A stretch of 64,000 nucleotides of DNA, taken from Clostridia bacterium. Its GTDB lineage: Bacteria; Bacillota; Clostridia; UBA1381. Below the pieces are notes generated by a model. That model saw only the letters and a program-made list of their open reading frames with translations, had not been told where the DNA came from and ran no database searches. The position numbers were made by a program, and so were the translations under genes. The stretch's first letter is position 1. Every line of letters starts with the position of its first letter. The stretch spans positions 124,001-188,000 of the forward strand of contig CAADTH010000045.1 of NCBI GenBank assembly GCA_900751885.1, given 5' to 3'. Of this stretch, positions 43,917-52,126 are shown piece by piece.

Positions 43917-46037
43917 TTAGATTCCAAACAGTAAATCATCATAGGTCGGCATCGGCCAATACTCTTTGTCCACCATAGTCTCCAGGGTATCGCCATCCTC
44001 TCTGAGGCGGTCCATTGCTGTATTTAACTCATCGCGGCAGAAAACTGCCTGCTCTAAAACCGCGTCCAGGCTGAGTTCTGCGGATTTCTTTGCTTTCTCC
44101 TCTAATCTTTTCAAGCTTTTTGAGAACGATGCGATTTTTTCTGTCAGACACTGAATCAATTCTATCTCTTCACTCACATCGAACTGCCCTGCCTGCTTCA
44201 TCTGATTTACAGCCTCAGAAAGGCTTCCCGCATATTGAATGCACGCAGGCAGAATTTGACGCCGCGCAATCTGAACCATTGTCTGCGCCTCAATATTCAG
44301 CCCCTTCACATACTTTTCAAGCTTAATCTCATAGCGCGCATACAGCTCTGTTTTGGTGTAGACCCCATACTTTTCAAACATCGGAATCGCCTTTTCCGTA
44401 ATATATGCCTTATAGGAGTCCACACTGTTGTTGATATTCGGAAGTCCTCTTTTCTCCGCTTCCTCTTCCCACTCCTTCGCATATCCGTTGCCATTAAAAA
44501 TAACTCGCTTATGCTTTTTCATGATTTGCGACAACATCTTGAAGGATTCCTTCTTGATATCTGTCATTTGCTCCATACGGTCTGCTATCTGACACAAACT
44601 GTCCGCCACAATCGTATTGAGCACAGTATTCGGTCCCGCGATGGATGCAGAGGAGCCAACCATACGAAATTCAAACTTATTTCCTGTAAACGCAAATGGA
44701 GACGTTCTGTTTCTGTCTGTATCATCCAAAAACAAGTCCGGAAGCGTCGTAACGCCCATATCCAGCTTTTCCTGCGTCGTGCTAAAATCACCACCTTCTG
44801 CGATATGATACAAAATCTTCGTGATTATCTCACCAAAGCAGATGGAGATAATCGCAGGAGGCGCTTCGCTTTTTCCAAGCCGGTGGTCATTTCCCGCATT
44901 CGCGGCGGATGCGCGCAAAAGGTCCGCGTGCTCGTCGATTGCCTGTACCACGGCACACACAAAAATCAAAAACTGCAGATTGTCATGCGGTGTCTTTCCT
45001 GGATCTAGTAAATTCTTTCCGTCATTCGTGCTGATTGACCAGTTGTTATGCTTACCTGAACCGTTCACGCCGCGAAACGGCTTCTCATGAAGCAGGCACT
45101 GAAGTCCATTACGCCTTGCCACGCGCCGCATGGTCTCCATCACAAGCTGGTTATGGTCTGTCGCCAGATTCACATCGTCATAGATTGGAGCCAGCTCATG
45201 CTGTGCCGGCGCAACCTCATTGTGCTTTGTTTTCGCATACACACCGAGCTTCCACAGCTCCTCGTCGAGCTGCTTCATAAACACAGCAATCCGCTCTTTC
45301 AAAACACCGAAGTAATGATCGTCCATCTCCTGCCCCTTCGGCGGCATGGAGCCAAACAAGGTTCTGCCTGTAAACACCAAATCAGGACGCTTTTTATACA
45401 TCTCGCGGTCTACCAAAAAATATTCCTGCTCCGCCCCCGCGCTTGCGACCACACGCTTTGTCCTCTGGTCCCCTAAAAGCCGAAGCACTCTGACCGCCTG
45501 CTCGGAAAGCGCCTGCATGGATTTTAGAAGCGGTGTCTTTTTGTCAAGCGCCTCCCCTGTATAGGAACAGAACGCTGTCGGAATACACAGTGTCACGCCT
45601 GCCTGATCCTCTTTCAAAAATGCTGCGGAGGTACAATCCCACGCGGTATAGCCGCGCGCCTCGAACGTTGCGCGAAGTCCGCCGGATGGAAAACTCGACG
45701 CATCCGGCTCACCCTTGATGAGAGCTTTCCCGGAAAACTGGCAAAGCGCCTTGTGGTTCGGTGCGTTGGTGATAAAGGAATCATGCTTTTCCGCTGTAAT
45801 TCCCGTAAGCGGCTGGAACCAATGTGTATAATGTGTTGCCCCACGCTCCACTGCCCACTGCATCATTGCGTTTGCAACCGCGTCTGCGATTGACTCGTCG
45901 AGCTGCTGACCTTCTTCAATGGTTTTCTTTAGTTTTTTGTAGACGTCCTTCGGCAGTCTCTCCTGCATGACCTCATCGTCAAATACGTTACATGCAAAAT
46001 CATCCGTAAACCTCTTTGTCTCGGTATGGATTTCCAA
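43917..46037 (-). CDS. glnN: Glutamine synthetase type III
   Basis: 706 residues, the large size of type III enzymes, which form double hexamers. It condenses ammonia with glutamate at the cost of ATP. The type III start VFDDEVMQERLPKDVYKKLKKTI, AGAEQEYFLVD, HNEVAPAQHELAPIYDD, and FRGVNGSGKHNNWSI are all seen. It starts at TTG eight bases after GGAGG; no ATG is nearer. Gene order LUD-glnN-Na/Pi on one strand may be an operon. Confidence 0.95.
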   Translation of the reverse strand: MEIHTETKRFTDDFACNVFDDEVMQERLPKDVYKKLKKTIEEGQQLDESIADAVANAMMQWAVERGATHYTHWFQPLTGITAEKHDSFITNAPNHKALCQFSGKALIKGEPDASSFPSGGLRATFEARGYTAWDCTSAAFLKEDQAGVTLCIPTAFCSYTGEALDKKTPLLKSMQALSEQAVRVLRLLGDQRTKRVVASAGAEQEYFLVDREMYKKRPDLVFTGRTLFGSMPPKGQEMDDHYFGVLKERIAVFMKQLDEELWKLGVYAKTKHNEVAPAQHELAPIYDDVNLATDHNQLVMETMRRVARRNGLQCLLHEKPFRGVNGSGKHNNWSISTNDGKNLLDPGKTPHDNLQFLIFVCAVVQAIDEHADLLRASAANAGNDHRLGKSEAPPAIISICFGEIITKILYHIAEGGDFSTTQEKLDMGVTTLPDLFLDDTDRNRTSPFAFTGNKFEFRMVGSSASIAGPNTVLNTIVADSLCQIADRMEQMTDIKKESFKMLSQIMKKHKRVIFNGNGYAKEWEEEAEKRGLPNINNSVDSYKAYITEKAIPMFEKYGVYTKTELYARYEIKLEKYVKGLNIEAQTMVQIARRQILPACIQYAGSLSEAVNQMKQAGQFDVSEEIELIQCLTEKIASFSKSLKRLEEKAKKSAELSLDAVLEQAVFCRDELNTAMDRLREDGDTLETMVDKEYWPMPTYDDLLFGI

Positions 46038-46071
46038 ACGAAATGCCTCCTTTACTGTCTTTTTCCAGTGA

Positions 46072-46710
46072 TTAATATCCCAGAACCTCTGGTATCACCA
46101 CTACTGATATTCTTCCCGGAAACTTATAGCAATTATGTACAATGCTTGTCACATTACAAATTGTCTGCGTATCATGGCAGTCATGGCATTTCCCATCCAC
46201 CGCACACGGCGTCTTGTGGGTAATCCTGCGCGCATTGAGCGGCGCAATTTCTTTTGTCCGCTTGATTCCCTCGTCTATGGTATCCACAATTTTATTGACA
46301 CCAATGACAATGATAACGCGCTTTGGTCCAAAGGCGATGGAGCCTGTCCGGTTCCCGGTACAGTCCATGTTGATAATCTCACCGTCTTTGGTAATGGCGT
46401 TAGAACTGGTCACAAAAAAATCAGAGGTAAACCCTTCCCGGTACCTATCTAGCATCTGCTCAAACGAATCTGTATGAAAACGGTCGATAAATTGATAGGT
46501 TCCGCTTGTGATTTCGTCCATAATTCCGGTCTCCGAAAGCGTAACAGAGCCGCCGACCGCAATCGTTGCGCCGTCCGTGAGCATTTCGCTTACGATGTTC
46601 TTTGCCTCGTCTTTATCCTTTGCAAATACCGCGTCATAATCCTTTTTCTTGAGTGCTTCCACCAAATCCTTTGCCTTGCATTCATATGCCCATTCTTGTA
46701 CTGCGTCCAT
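46072..46710 (-). CDS. LUD-domain (LutC/DUF162) protein
   Basis: 212 residues. Motifs TIAVGGSVTLSETGIMDEI, TSDFFVTSSNAITKDGEIINMDCTGNRTGSIAFGPKRVIIVIGVNKIV define the family, whose best studied members (LutC) help lactate oxidation; stand-alone clostridial members have no proven role. There is a Cys cluster CHDCHDTQTIC near the end, suggesting metal binding. AGGAGG precedes the ATG. No lutA or lutB in the window, so the lactate link is not supported here. Confidence 0.88.
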   Translation of the reverse strand: MDAVQEWAYECKAKDLVEALKKKDYDAVFAKDKDEAKNIVSEMLTDGATIAVGGSVTLSETGIMDEITSGTYQFIDRFHTDSFEQMLDRYREGFTSDFFVTSSNAITKDGEIINMDCTGNRTGSIAFGPKRVIIVIGVNKIVDTIDEGIKRTKEIAPLNARRITHKTPCAVDGKCHDCHDTQTICNVTSIVHNCYKFPGRISVVVIPEVLGY

Positions 46711-46840
46711 AACAATACCTCCTAAAAATCCCCATATTAAAGCTAGTTTATAACAGTACCATTTTACACTATCTCTTTGTAAAAATCTATACCAAATTTG
46801 AAATTCAAGCTACTTTTTTCCCACCTTGCTTTTGTGCACA

Positions 46841-46871
46841 AAAAAAGACAGGGGATGTCCTGTCTTTTTTA
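46841..46871. terminator. Bidirectional-looking terminator after the gene at 46899
   Basis: AAAAAAAGACAGG and CCTGTCTTTTTT surround a 6-base loop. On the minus strand it lies 28 bases after the stop of the secreted PPC protein. Confidence 0.75.
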
Positions 46872-46898
46872 GATAGTTTTTCTGTTGTATCAATCCGT

Positions 46899-47681
46899 TT
46901 ATTTGCTCTGAACATTCACTCCGAGCTGATAAGAAAGATTGAAGGTATCTCCATTCAAAATCGAATCACGAACCACCTTAATATAGTATGTCCCACCGTC
47001 TAAATCAAGGGAAAGCTGATATGCACTCGAACCGAGTAATTGGTTATTCGCATCATACACCTCGAACTCTGTCGAATAGGACTCGTCTGTAATTGTAACG
47101 AGAGAAGGATCTGCAAAGGTAACCTCATAGTAATCGACGTCCACACAATCATGCAGGTTCGCCGCCACGGATGCAGAACCGCCTATCCCGGCACTGGAAT
47201 AGAGAACCGTTGCCTGTTCAGGAAATTCGTTTGGTTCATACCGGTCCGGATCTCCAATATAGTCCACCGCTTCCATCAAAGAGAACGTATAAAACAGTTC
47301 CCCCGGCTCAATGCGTGCATCGTCTGTTTCACTGATAACCTCGAGATAATATGTACCCGCATTCAGCTTTGCTGTAATCGTCAAAACATCTGCTTCGGTC
47401 CCCTCACAGCCTGCCATTACCCCATCAATACCAATAAGATTGAATGTAAACTTACGGAACATCGGAACACGGTCAACAGTTGCCTGGATATCGGTTTCTT
47501 TCTTAATTGTAAATACATAATATTCTTTATTATCTCTGTAAAGATATCGGTTTTGCAAGGTTGTTCCAATCTCAACCCGCATTGGGTCTAAAATGTCTGG
47601 ATAGCCATCCGCCAGCGTAGGCATTGCGCTGATTGAGAAAAGTATCATAACCGCCGCCATAAATGATATCAATTTTTTCAT
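46899..47681 (-). CDS. Secreted protein with two PPC-like beta domains
   Basis: 260 residues. A signal peptide (cut after TLA-DG, residue 24) precedes two beta-sandwich domains resembling bacterial pre-peptidase C-terminal (PPC) domains. The first (about 40-140) has YYVFTIKKETDIQATV and LNAGTYYLEV; the second (about 155-255) has YYEVTFADPSLVTIT and LDGGTYYIKV. No catalytic domain is attached, which is unusual since PPC domains normally ride on proteases. It may bind wall or substrate. GGAGG lies seven bases before the ATG. Confidence 0.8.
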   Translation of the reverse strand: MKKLISFMAAVMILFSISAMPTLADGYPDILDPMRVEIGTTLQNRYLYRDNKEYYVFTIKKETDIQATVDRVPMFRKFTFNLIGIDGVMAGCEGTEADVLTITAKLNAGTYYLEVISETDDARIEPGELFYTFSLMEAVDYIGDPDRYEPNEFPEQATVLYSSAGIGGSASVAANLHDCVDVDYYEVTFADPSLVTITDESYSTEFEVYDANNQLLGSSAYQLSLDLDGGTYYIKVVRDSILNGDTFNLSYQLGVNVQSK

Positions 47682-47705
47682 GAAAATCCTCCTTTTGTCG
47701 ATAAC

Positions 47706-47744
47706 CTAATGTTGTTGTAGTGAAGTATGCCGAGAAATTCTCAA
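47706..47744 (-). CDS. Possible 12-codon upstream reading frame
   Basis: GGGAGG stands eight bases before a TTG that opens 12 codons (MRISRHTSLQQH) and ends in TAG 25 bases before the ATG of the secreted PPC protein. It may be a leader peptide or chance. Confidence 0.3.
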   Translation of the reverse strand: MRISRHTSLQQH

Positions 47745-47786
47745 TGGAAACACCTCCCATAACGTTTAAATATTTTTTCTATTTTC

Positions 47787-47815
47787 ATTATACTATCGCT
47801 TGTTCAATTTGTCCA
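47787..47815 (-). promoter_or_regulatory. Promoter of the secreted PPC-protein gene
   Basis: TGGACA and TATAAT with a 17-base spacer on the minus strand, giving a leader of about 100 bases. Confidence 0.6.
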
Positions 47816-47891
47816 TACTTTATTCTGTAAAATTCAAAATATTGTTACTATATTACAAATAATGTTGTACTATTTTTGTAAGTAATGCGAA

Positions 47892-47920
47892 TTTACTTTT
47901 TCATCCAAATCAGGTATACT
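47892..47920 (+). promoter_or_regulatory. Plus-strand promoter with no gene downstream
   Basis: TTTACT and TATACT with a 17-base spacer. The only thing downstream before the tRNA-Asp antisense strand is the terminator at 47997-48035. Confidence 0.45.
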
Positions 47921-47926
47921 AATATT

Positions 47927-48035
47927 GTATGTCCCAAAAATTTTTCATTCTAACTAACGATAGATACCTCTGTATTGATTGGAGCTCTTTTAAAACAACA
48001 AAAAACCTGATACGGTATCGTATCAGGTTTTTTGT
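47927..48035 (+). ncRNA. Candidate small RNA (about 105 nt)
   Basis: A promoter at 47892-47920 and an intrinsic terminator at 47997-48035 frame about 105 nt. No reading frame with a ribosome site lies within. Function unknown; the same terminator also ends tRNA-Asp on the other strand. Confidence 0.35.
47997..48035. terminator. Bidirectional terminator next to tRNA-Asp
   Basis: CCTGATACG and CGTATCAGG with a 4-base loop, flanked by A6 and T6 runs. Confidence 0.8.
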
Positions 48036-48112
48036 TGGCGATCCGGATGGGGTTCGAACCCACGACCTCTAGCGTGACAGGCTAGCGTTCTAACCAGCTG
48101 AACTACCGGACC
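48036..48112 (-). tRNA. tRNA-Asp (anticodon GTC)
   Basis: 77 nt. The acceptor GGTCCGG pairs with CCGGATC, followed by discriminator G and an encoded CCA. The anticodon stem CTAGC/GCTAG carries the loop CTGTCAC, so the anticodon is GTC. Confidence 0.95.
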
Positions 48113-48128
48113 AAAAGACTACCTGCAT

Positions 48129-48157
48129 ATTATACACACATCCTGCCGGTTTGTCAA
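48129..48157 (-). promoter_or_regulatory. Promoter of tRNA-Asp
   Basis: Perfect TTGACA and TATAAT with a 17-base spacer on the minus strand, 16 bases upstream of the tRNA. Confidence 0.8.
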
Positions 48158-48216
48158 TAGATATTTGCAAGATTTTTTTCCCATACCTGCTGTGATTTTT
48201 TCTCTTCAAAAAAATC

Positions 48217-48245
48217 TTGACATGAAAAAAAATATATGGTAATAT
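48217..48245 (+). promoter_or_regulatory. Promoter of tRNA-Trp
   Basis: TTGACA, a 17-base spacer, and TAATAT; a TATAAT three bases further is the alternative. Confidence 0.65.
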
Positions 48246-48263
48246 AATTAGGCAAGTTTATTT

Positions 48264-48339
48264 AGGGGTGTAGCTCAGTTGGTAGAGCAATGGTCTCCAA
48301 AACCATGTGCCCAAGGTTCGAGTCCTTGTACCCCTGCCA
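48264..48339 (+). tRNA. tRNA-Trp (anticodon CCA)
   Basis: 76 nt. Acceptor AGGGGTG pairs with TACCCCT; discriminator G and CCA are encoded. The anticodon stem ATGGT/ACCAT holds loop CTCCAAA, giving anticodon CCA. Confidence 0.95.
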
Positions 48340-48351
48340 ATCTAGACGTAA

Positions 48352-48388
48352 AACAAACCCTGTTCAGTATTTTTGAACAGGGTTTGTT
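48352..48388 (+). terminator. Hairpin after tRNA-Trp
   Basis: A perfect 15-bp stem (AACAAACCCTGTTCA with its complement), 12 bases after the tRNA. The T content after it is weak (GTTGTCT), so termination may be incomplete and the downstream gene may be read through. Confidence 0.6.
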
Positions 48389-48424
48389 GTCTATCTAGAA
48401 AATTTTTAAAAGGGGGATTAAGCC

Positions 48425-48937
48425 ATGTCAGATGAATTGATTATGTCTTTAAAGGCGACAAATGGTATTTTGAATATCTATGAAGACCGCGTTGTAATTT
48501 CACGTAAAACTGGTGCTGGTGTTTTAATGCAGGGACTCAAAGGTGATTTACCTTTGTTTTACAAGGATTTAGCAAGCGTTGAATTTAGAAAGCCAACCAT
48601 CTGGGCAAACGGATACATAAAATTCATTTTGCGCGGTGTTGCTTCTGGGAATGCTGCTGTCCGTTTGACTGGATGGTCAACTGCAGAAAGCGCGAAAGAC
48701 CCAAACACGCTTATATTAAGAGCTTTTAATAAGAAAACACCTGTAGAATCAGAAAAAGCTTACGACATTGTTATGAAGAAAATATCCGAGGCAAAATCTC
48801 AGAGTAATGTTGTTGCTCAGACAGTGCAAGCAACCAGCGATGCTGATGAGTTAACAAAATTCAAAAAATTGCTTGATGATGGAATTATTACCCAAGAAGA
48901 ATTTGATAAAAAGAAGGCTCAAATATTAGGATTATAA
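48425..48937 (+). CDS. PH-like protein with C-terminal SHOCT motif
   Basis: 170 residues. An N-terminal PH-like beta domain (about 5-105; LNIYEDRVVISRKT, FYKDLASVEFRKP, GYIKFIL) resembling DUF4429/bacterial PH domains is followed by a linker and a SHOCT motif (about 140-170; LTKFKKLLDDGIITQEEFDKKKAQILGL). SHOCT helices are oligomerisation elements often found on mobile-element and stress genes. GGGGG precedes the ATG. Its position directly behind tRNA-Trp and before a decayed gene hints at an old insertion, but no flanking repeat of the tRNA end was found. Confidence 0.8.
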   Translation: MSDELIMSLKATNGILNIYEDRVVISRKTGAGVLMQGLKGDLPLFYKDLASVEFRKPTIWANGYIKFILRGVASGNAAVRLTGWSTAESAKDPNTLILRAFNKKTPVESEKAYDIVMKKISEAKSQSNVVAQTVQATSDADELTKFKKLLDDGIITQEEFDKKKAQILGL

Positions 48938-49042
48938 CATTTTTGTCATTTTACTCGTTTAGATTGCGCAACGGTAAACCTATGCATCAGTCTCAAAATC
49001 AAATATATATTTTTGTTTTTCATATAACTGTTCTGTCAAATC

Positions 49043-49081
49043 AAAAAATCCTGAAAATCATATGATTTTTAGGATTTTTTT
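49043..49081 (+). terminator. Terminator after the SHOCT gene
   Basis: AAAAAATCCTGAAAATCAT pairs with the following ATGATTTTTAGGATTTTTT apart from one or two bases; a T run ends it. Confidence 0.7.
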
Positions 49082-49083
49082 CA

Positions 49084-49245
49084 CATTTATCCCTGCGAAT
49101 TGATGAGCCGCTATTGCGCCGGTTTGAATATGTCGCGAAATATGATGACCGTTCCATGAACTGGCTACTGTTATCATTAATTCGCAAGTGTGTCGATGAA
49201 TTTGAACAGCAACACGGCGAAATTCCCAAACTCACGAAAGAGTAG
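49084..49245 (+). pseudogene. 3' remnant of a ribbon-helix-helix DNA-binding protein gene
   Basis: 53 in-frame codons end in TAG at 49245 and read (H)LSLRIDEPLLRRFEYVAKYDDRS followed by MNWLLLSLIRKCVDEFEQQHG, the beta strand plus two helices of an Arc/MetJ-like repressor. No start codon precedes the strand: a TGA lies seven codons upstream and the terminator of the previous gene occupies the missing 5' end. It looks like the surviving tail of a deleted gene. On the minus strand the open frame is a shadow. Confidence 0.6.
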
Positions 49246-49267
49246 ATACTGCGAATTTTTTCCCCAC

Positions 49268-49301
49268 AAAAAAAGCTGATGCACTGCATCAGCTTTTTTT
49301 T
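49268..49301. terminator. Bidirectional terminator before the methyltransferase 3' end
   Basis: AAAAAAAGCTGATGCA and TGCATCAGCTTTTTTTT form a nearly perfect palindrome; the methyltransferase stop lies inside it. Confidence 0.8.
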
Positions 49302-50086
49302 ATAACCTCTAAATCCAATAAATTCACAAAATGTGGAATCACAAACCGCTCAGGCACTGTCAGCATATAACCGCTGTGCTCCCTCCGAAACGCTTCTATC
49401 GTTTCCTTCGGCAGAGACGACGCCCCTGTTCCGCGGCATGCAAGCATTCTTCCATGCCAGCTCTCCCTGGTAAAGGGAATATCGACCGCATAATCCATCA
49501 CGTGCCTGCATGTAAACTGCCCCTGTGCCCATTCTGGAACCGCAGATTCCTTGCGCTTCATGCCCGCGCCCGTCCAATCGGGATTATACTTTAATACCAG
49601 CTCCTCGCTTTTTCCTGCAATCTCACTTTCATACGGGAGCCATGCCATAAATAAAATCAAAAGCCTTCCTCCCGGGCGCAAGACGCGCACAATTTCAGGT
49701 ATCACCTTTTGTGGGTCAAAGTAGAAAAAGCATTGACACGCTGTCACAACATCAAACTGATTATCCTCCAGCCCTGTCTGTTCTGCCGGCGCGGCAAAAA
49801 ATGAGATGTCCATTTGCTCCTCTTCCGAAAGACGCCTTGCCTGGTTGATTTGATTTTCAGAAATATCCACTCCGGTCCACTTTGCCCCAAACCGATATAA
49901 ATTCCGTGGGAGCACTCCGGTTCCTGTCCCTAAGTCCAGCACCCTCTGTCCGCTCGTACAAAGTCCCAATTCAATGATTTTCAGATAAAATTCCTCTGGA
50001 TAAATGTCTCTGTACTTTGCGTAGTCCAAAGACGCTTGCCCCCAGTCAAACGCATTTCCTTTGTCTATCTTGGGATTTTTCTGCAT
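49289..50086 (-). CDS. Class I SAM-dependent methyltransferase
   Basis: 265 residues. The SAM-binding motif VLDLGTGTGVLPRNL, then VDISENQINQAR, FFAAPAEQTGLEDNQFDVVTACQCFFYFD and VLRPGGRLLIL place it with methyltransferase type-11 enzymes. The substrate is unknown. AGGAG seven bases upstream selects ATG 50086. It is the last gene of the trmD operon, a place where rplS often stands in other Bacillota. Confidence 0.88.
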   Translation of the reverse strand: MQKNPKIDKGNAFDWGQASLDYAKYRDIYPEEFYLKIIELGLCTSGQRVLDLGTGTGVLPRNLYRFGAKWTGVDISENQINQARRLSEEEQMDISFFAAPAEQTGLEDNQFDVVTACQCFFYFDPQKVIPEIVRVLRPGGRLLILFMAWLPYESEIAGKSEELVLKYNPDWTGAGMKRKESAVPEWAQGQFTCRHVMDYAVDIPFTRESWHGRMLACRGTGASSLPKETIEAFRREHSGYMLTVPERFVIPHFVNLLDLEVIKKS

Positions 50087-50115
50087 CGCCATTCTCCTCT
50101 CTTTGAAAGAACCAA

Positions 50116-50862
50116 TCAAGATGTCTTATTCGTGTGCGTCTTTCGATACTCCTCTAAAAACTTCCATTCCTGCTCTGTCAATTCCGCCTGCTCCAGCAGG
50201 TCAGGACGCTTTTCCCATGTTGTGATTATCGCCTGCTCTCGCTTCCATTTTTCTATATTTTCATGATGCCCTGAAATCAAAATCTCAGGCACAACCTTTC
50301 CATGAAATTCATACGGCCGAGTATACTGCGGATATTCCAACAGCCCCGAAAAATGTGATTCGTTTTCATAGGACGACTCGCTGGACAGCACCCCCGGAAC
50401 CAGTCTCGACACCGCGTCTATCACCGCCATCGCAGGAATCTCTCCACCTGTCAGAACAAAATCTCCAAGTGACACTTCCATATCCACAATTTCATCCAAT
50501 ACGCGCTGATCCACGCCCTCGTAGTGCCCACATAAAAAGACAATCCGCTCTTCCGTTGCAAGCTCCTTTGCCAGCTCTTGACAGAATACTTTCCCTTTCG
50601 GTGACAGGTAAATTGTCAGCGGCTTTTGTCCCTCTCCTGCAATGCTTTGATAGGCGTCATAAATCGGCTGTGGTGTCATGAGCATTCCGCCGCCGCCGCT
50701 GTATGGCGTGTCATCTACCTTTTTATGCTTGTTTTTGGAAAAATCGCGGATATTGGTAAAGCGGAAATTCAAAATTCCCTTTTCCCTTGCCCTGCCGATA
50801 ATACTGTCCCCAAGCACTGATTCAAACATTTCCGGAAAAAGTGTCAGCACATCAAAGGTCAT
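50116..50862 (-). CDS. trmD: tRNA (guanine-37-N1)-methyltransferase
   Basis: 248 residues. It makes m1G37 in tRNAs reading CNN codons and prevents frameshifts. The trefoil knot has YLSPKGKVFCQELAKEL, CGHYEGVDQRVLDEIVDMEVSLGDFVLTGGE; the start MTFDVLTLFPEMF is invariant in the family. Its start overlaps rimM by 11 bases. Confidence 0.97.
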   Translation of the reverse strand: MTFDVLTLFPEMFESVLGDSIIGRAREKGILNFRFTNIRDFSKNKHKKVDDTPYSGGGGMLMTPQPIYDAYQSIAGEGQKPLTIYLSPKGKVFCQELAKELATEERIVFLCGHYEGVDQRVLDEIVDMEVSLGDFVLTGGEIPAMAVIDAVSRLVPGVLSSESSYENESHFSGLLEYPQYTRPYEFHGKVVPEILISGHHENIEKWKREQAIITTWEKRPDLLEQAELTEQEWKFLEEYRKTHTNKTS

Positions 50863-51361
50863 ATAATCCCTCCATCATGTGTACATAAATCCGTTTTTCC
50901 TCTAAATCCGTCCTTAAAATGACTTCATCGATTCCGGGAAGCAAAAGCGGCTTTTGTCCCTCGCGCTTCACCTCATACACATCATTGCTCCCGGTCGAAA
51001 ACACGTCGCTCACCGTACCAAGTATTGTGCCATCCTCGTCTATCACCTCAAGCCCAATCAAATCCGCAATGTAGTATTTGCCGTCCTCCAAAGGCGGCAG
51101 CGCGTCACGGCTTGCAAACAAAACCTGCCCCTTGTACGTCTCTGCTTCCTCTATGGAATTGATTTCTTTAAACTTGACAATCAAATTATTTTTCTGATAC
51201 TTCACATACTGCACGGTAAGCATCTGCTCTTTTCCATGGCATGTTGTAAAAACAGAAGAAATCTGTTCAAACACATCGGGAGAATCCGTCCAGGCAAGTA
51301 CCTTAACATCCCCCTTGAGTCCATGTGTATTCACGATTTTACCCACTTCCAGATTGTCCAT
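50852..51361 (-). CDS. rimM: Ribosome maturation factor RimM
   Basis: 169 residues. It assists 30S assembly near S19. The N-terminal RimM barrel (VGKIVNTHGLKGDVKVLAWTD) and the C-terminal PRC barrel (YYIADLIGLEVIDEDGTILGTVSDV... LLPGIDEVI) are present. AAGGAG lies eight bases before ATG 51361. Overlaps trmD. Confidence 0.95.
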   Translation of the reverse strand: MDNLEVGKIVNTHGLKGDVKVLAWTDSPDVFEQISSVFTTCHGKEQMLTVQYVKYQKNNLIVKFKEINSIEEAETYKGQVLFASRDALPPLEDGKYYIADLIGLEVIDEDGTILGTVSDVFSTGSNDVYEVKREGQKPLLLPGIDEVILRTDLEEKRIYVHMMEGLYDL

Positions 51362-51461
51362 TTTGCATTCTCCTTTTGACAATGATTTCATCCTGCCGAG
51401 TTTTTCTCTTTTGGCGAACTATAATCTCTTGAAGCTCTATATTTTTTTGATTTTATCCGAT

Positions 51462-51492
51462 AAAAAAAGATTGGAGGCGCAAGCCTCCAATT
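51462..51492 (-). terminator. Internal terminator between khpA and rimM
   Basis: A perfect TTGGAGGC/GCCTCCAA stem with GCAA loop; on the minus strand followed by TCTTTTTTTATC. It would lower transcription of rimM and trmD relative to ffh-rpsP-khpA. Confidence 0.7.
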
Positions 51493-51502
51493 TCTTTCGG
51501 GT

Positions 51503-51733
51503 TTATTGAATGATTTCCACTACAACACGCTTATTTTCCTTGCTTGCCGCAGCTTTCACAACAGTACGGATTGCCTTAGCAATTCGTCCCTGCTTCCCAA
51601 TCACTTTTCCCATATCCTGATCGGCAACTCTAAGTTCTAAAATTACCGATTGTTCCCCTTCGACTTCCTTTACAGAAACCTCCTCAGGAGAATCTACCAA
51701 CGCTTTTGCGATAATCTCCAATACTTCCTTCAT
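51503..51733 (-). CDS. khpA: KH-domain RNA-binding protein KhpA
   Basis: 76 residues, one KH domain with GxxG loop in GKVIGKQGRIAKAIRTVV. It pairs with KhpB in other Bacillota and helps control cell division and small RNAs. It sits between rpsP and rimM as usual. Confidence 0.92.
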   Translation of the reverse strand: MKEVLEIIAKALVDSPEEVSVKEVEGEQSVILELRVADQDMGKVIGKQGRIAKAIRTVVKAAASKENKRVVVEIIQ

Positions 51734-51827
51734 AGCGAATCGCCTCCGTCACATTACATGTTCCTTAGCCGCGTACGCAAAGCATATGTACAGATTTCAT
51801 GCAAGCCTGTACACCGCCCTGTTCGAA

Positions 51828-52070
51828 CTAGAGAATACCTGATTTTTTCAAAAGAGCTTTTACAGTATCTGTAGGCTGCGCGCCATTTCCAATCCATTTC
51901 TTTGCCTTTTCTGCATCGATTTCAACCGTTGCAGGATCAGTCAACGGATTGTATGTGCCGATTTCCTCGATAAATCTGCCATCACGCGGATATCTGGAGT
52001 CTGCAACAACCACTCTATAGAAAGGAGCTTTCTTTGCACCCATTCTTCTCAGTCTGATTTTTACTGCCAT
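51828..52070 (-). CDS. rpsP: 30S ribosomal protein bS16
   Basis: 80 residues, standard length. MAVKIRLRRMGAKKAPFYRVVVADSRYPRDGRFIEEIGTYNP is the family signature. Part of the 30S subunit body. GGGAGG before ATG 52070. Confidence 0.97.
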   Translation of the reverse strand: MAVKIRLRRMGAKKAPFYRVVVADSRYPRDGRFIEEIGTYNPLTDPATVEIDAEKAKKWIGNGAQPTDTVKALLKKSGIL

Positions 52071-52126
52071 GTGTTTCACCTCCCATAAAAGATTCTAAAT
52101 TTATAAATAAGTTTTGTAAAACTTAA

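Noticed and set aside
44235..45008. 257-residue plus-strand open frame
   Set aside because: Antisense of glutamine synthetase III, with no start signal and shadow-like composition.
49041..49289. 82-residue minus-strand open frame with several Cys
   Set aside because: It is the shadow of the plus-strand ribbon-helix-helix remnant and of two terminators; no ribosome site.
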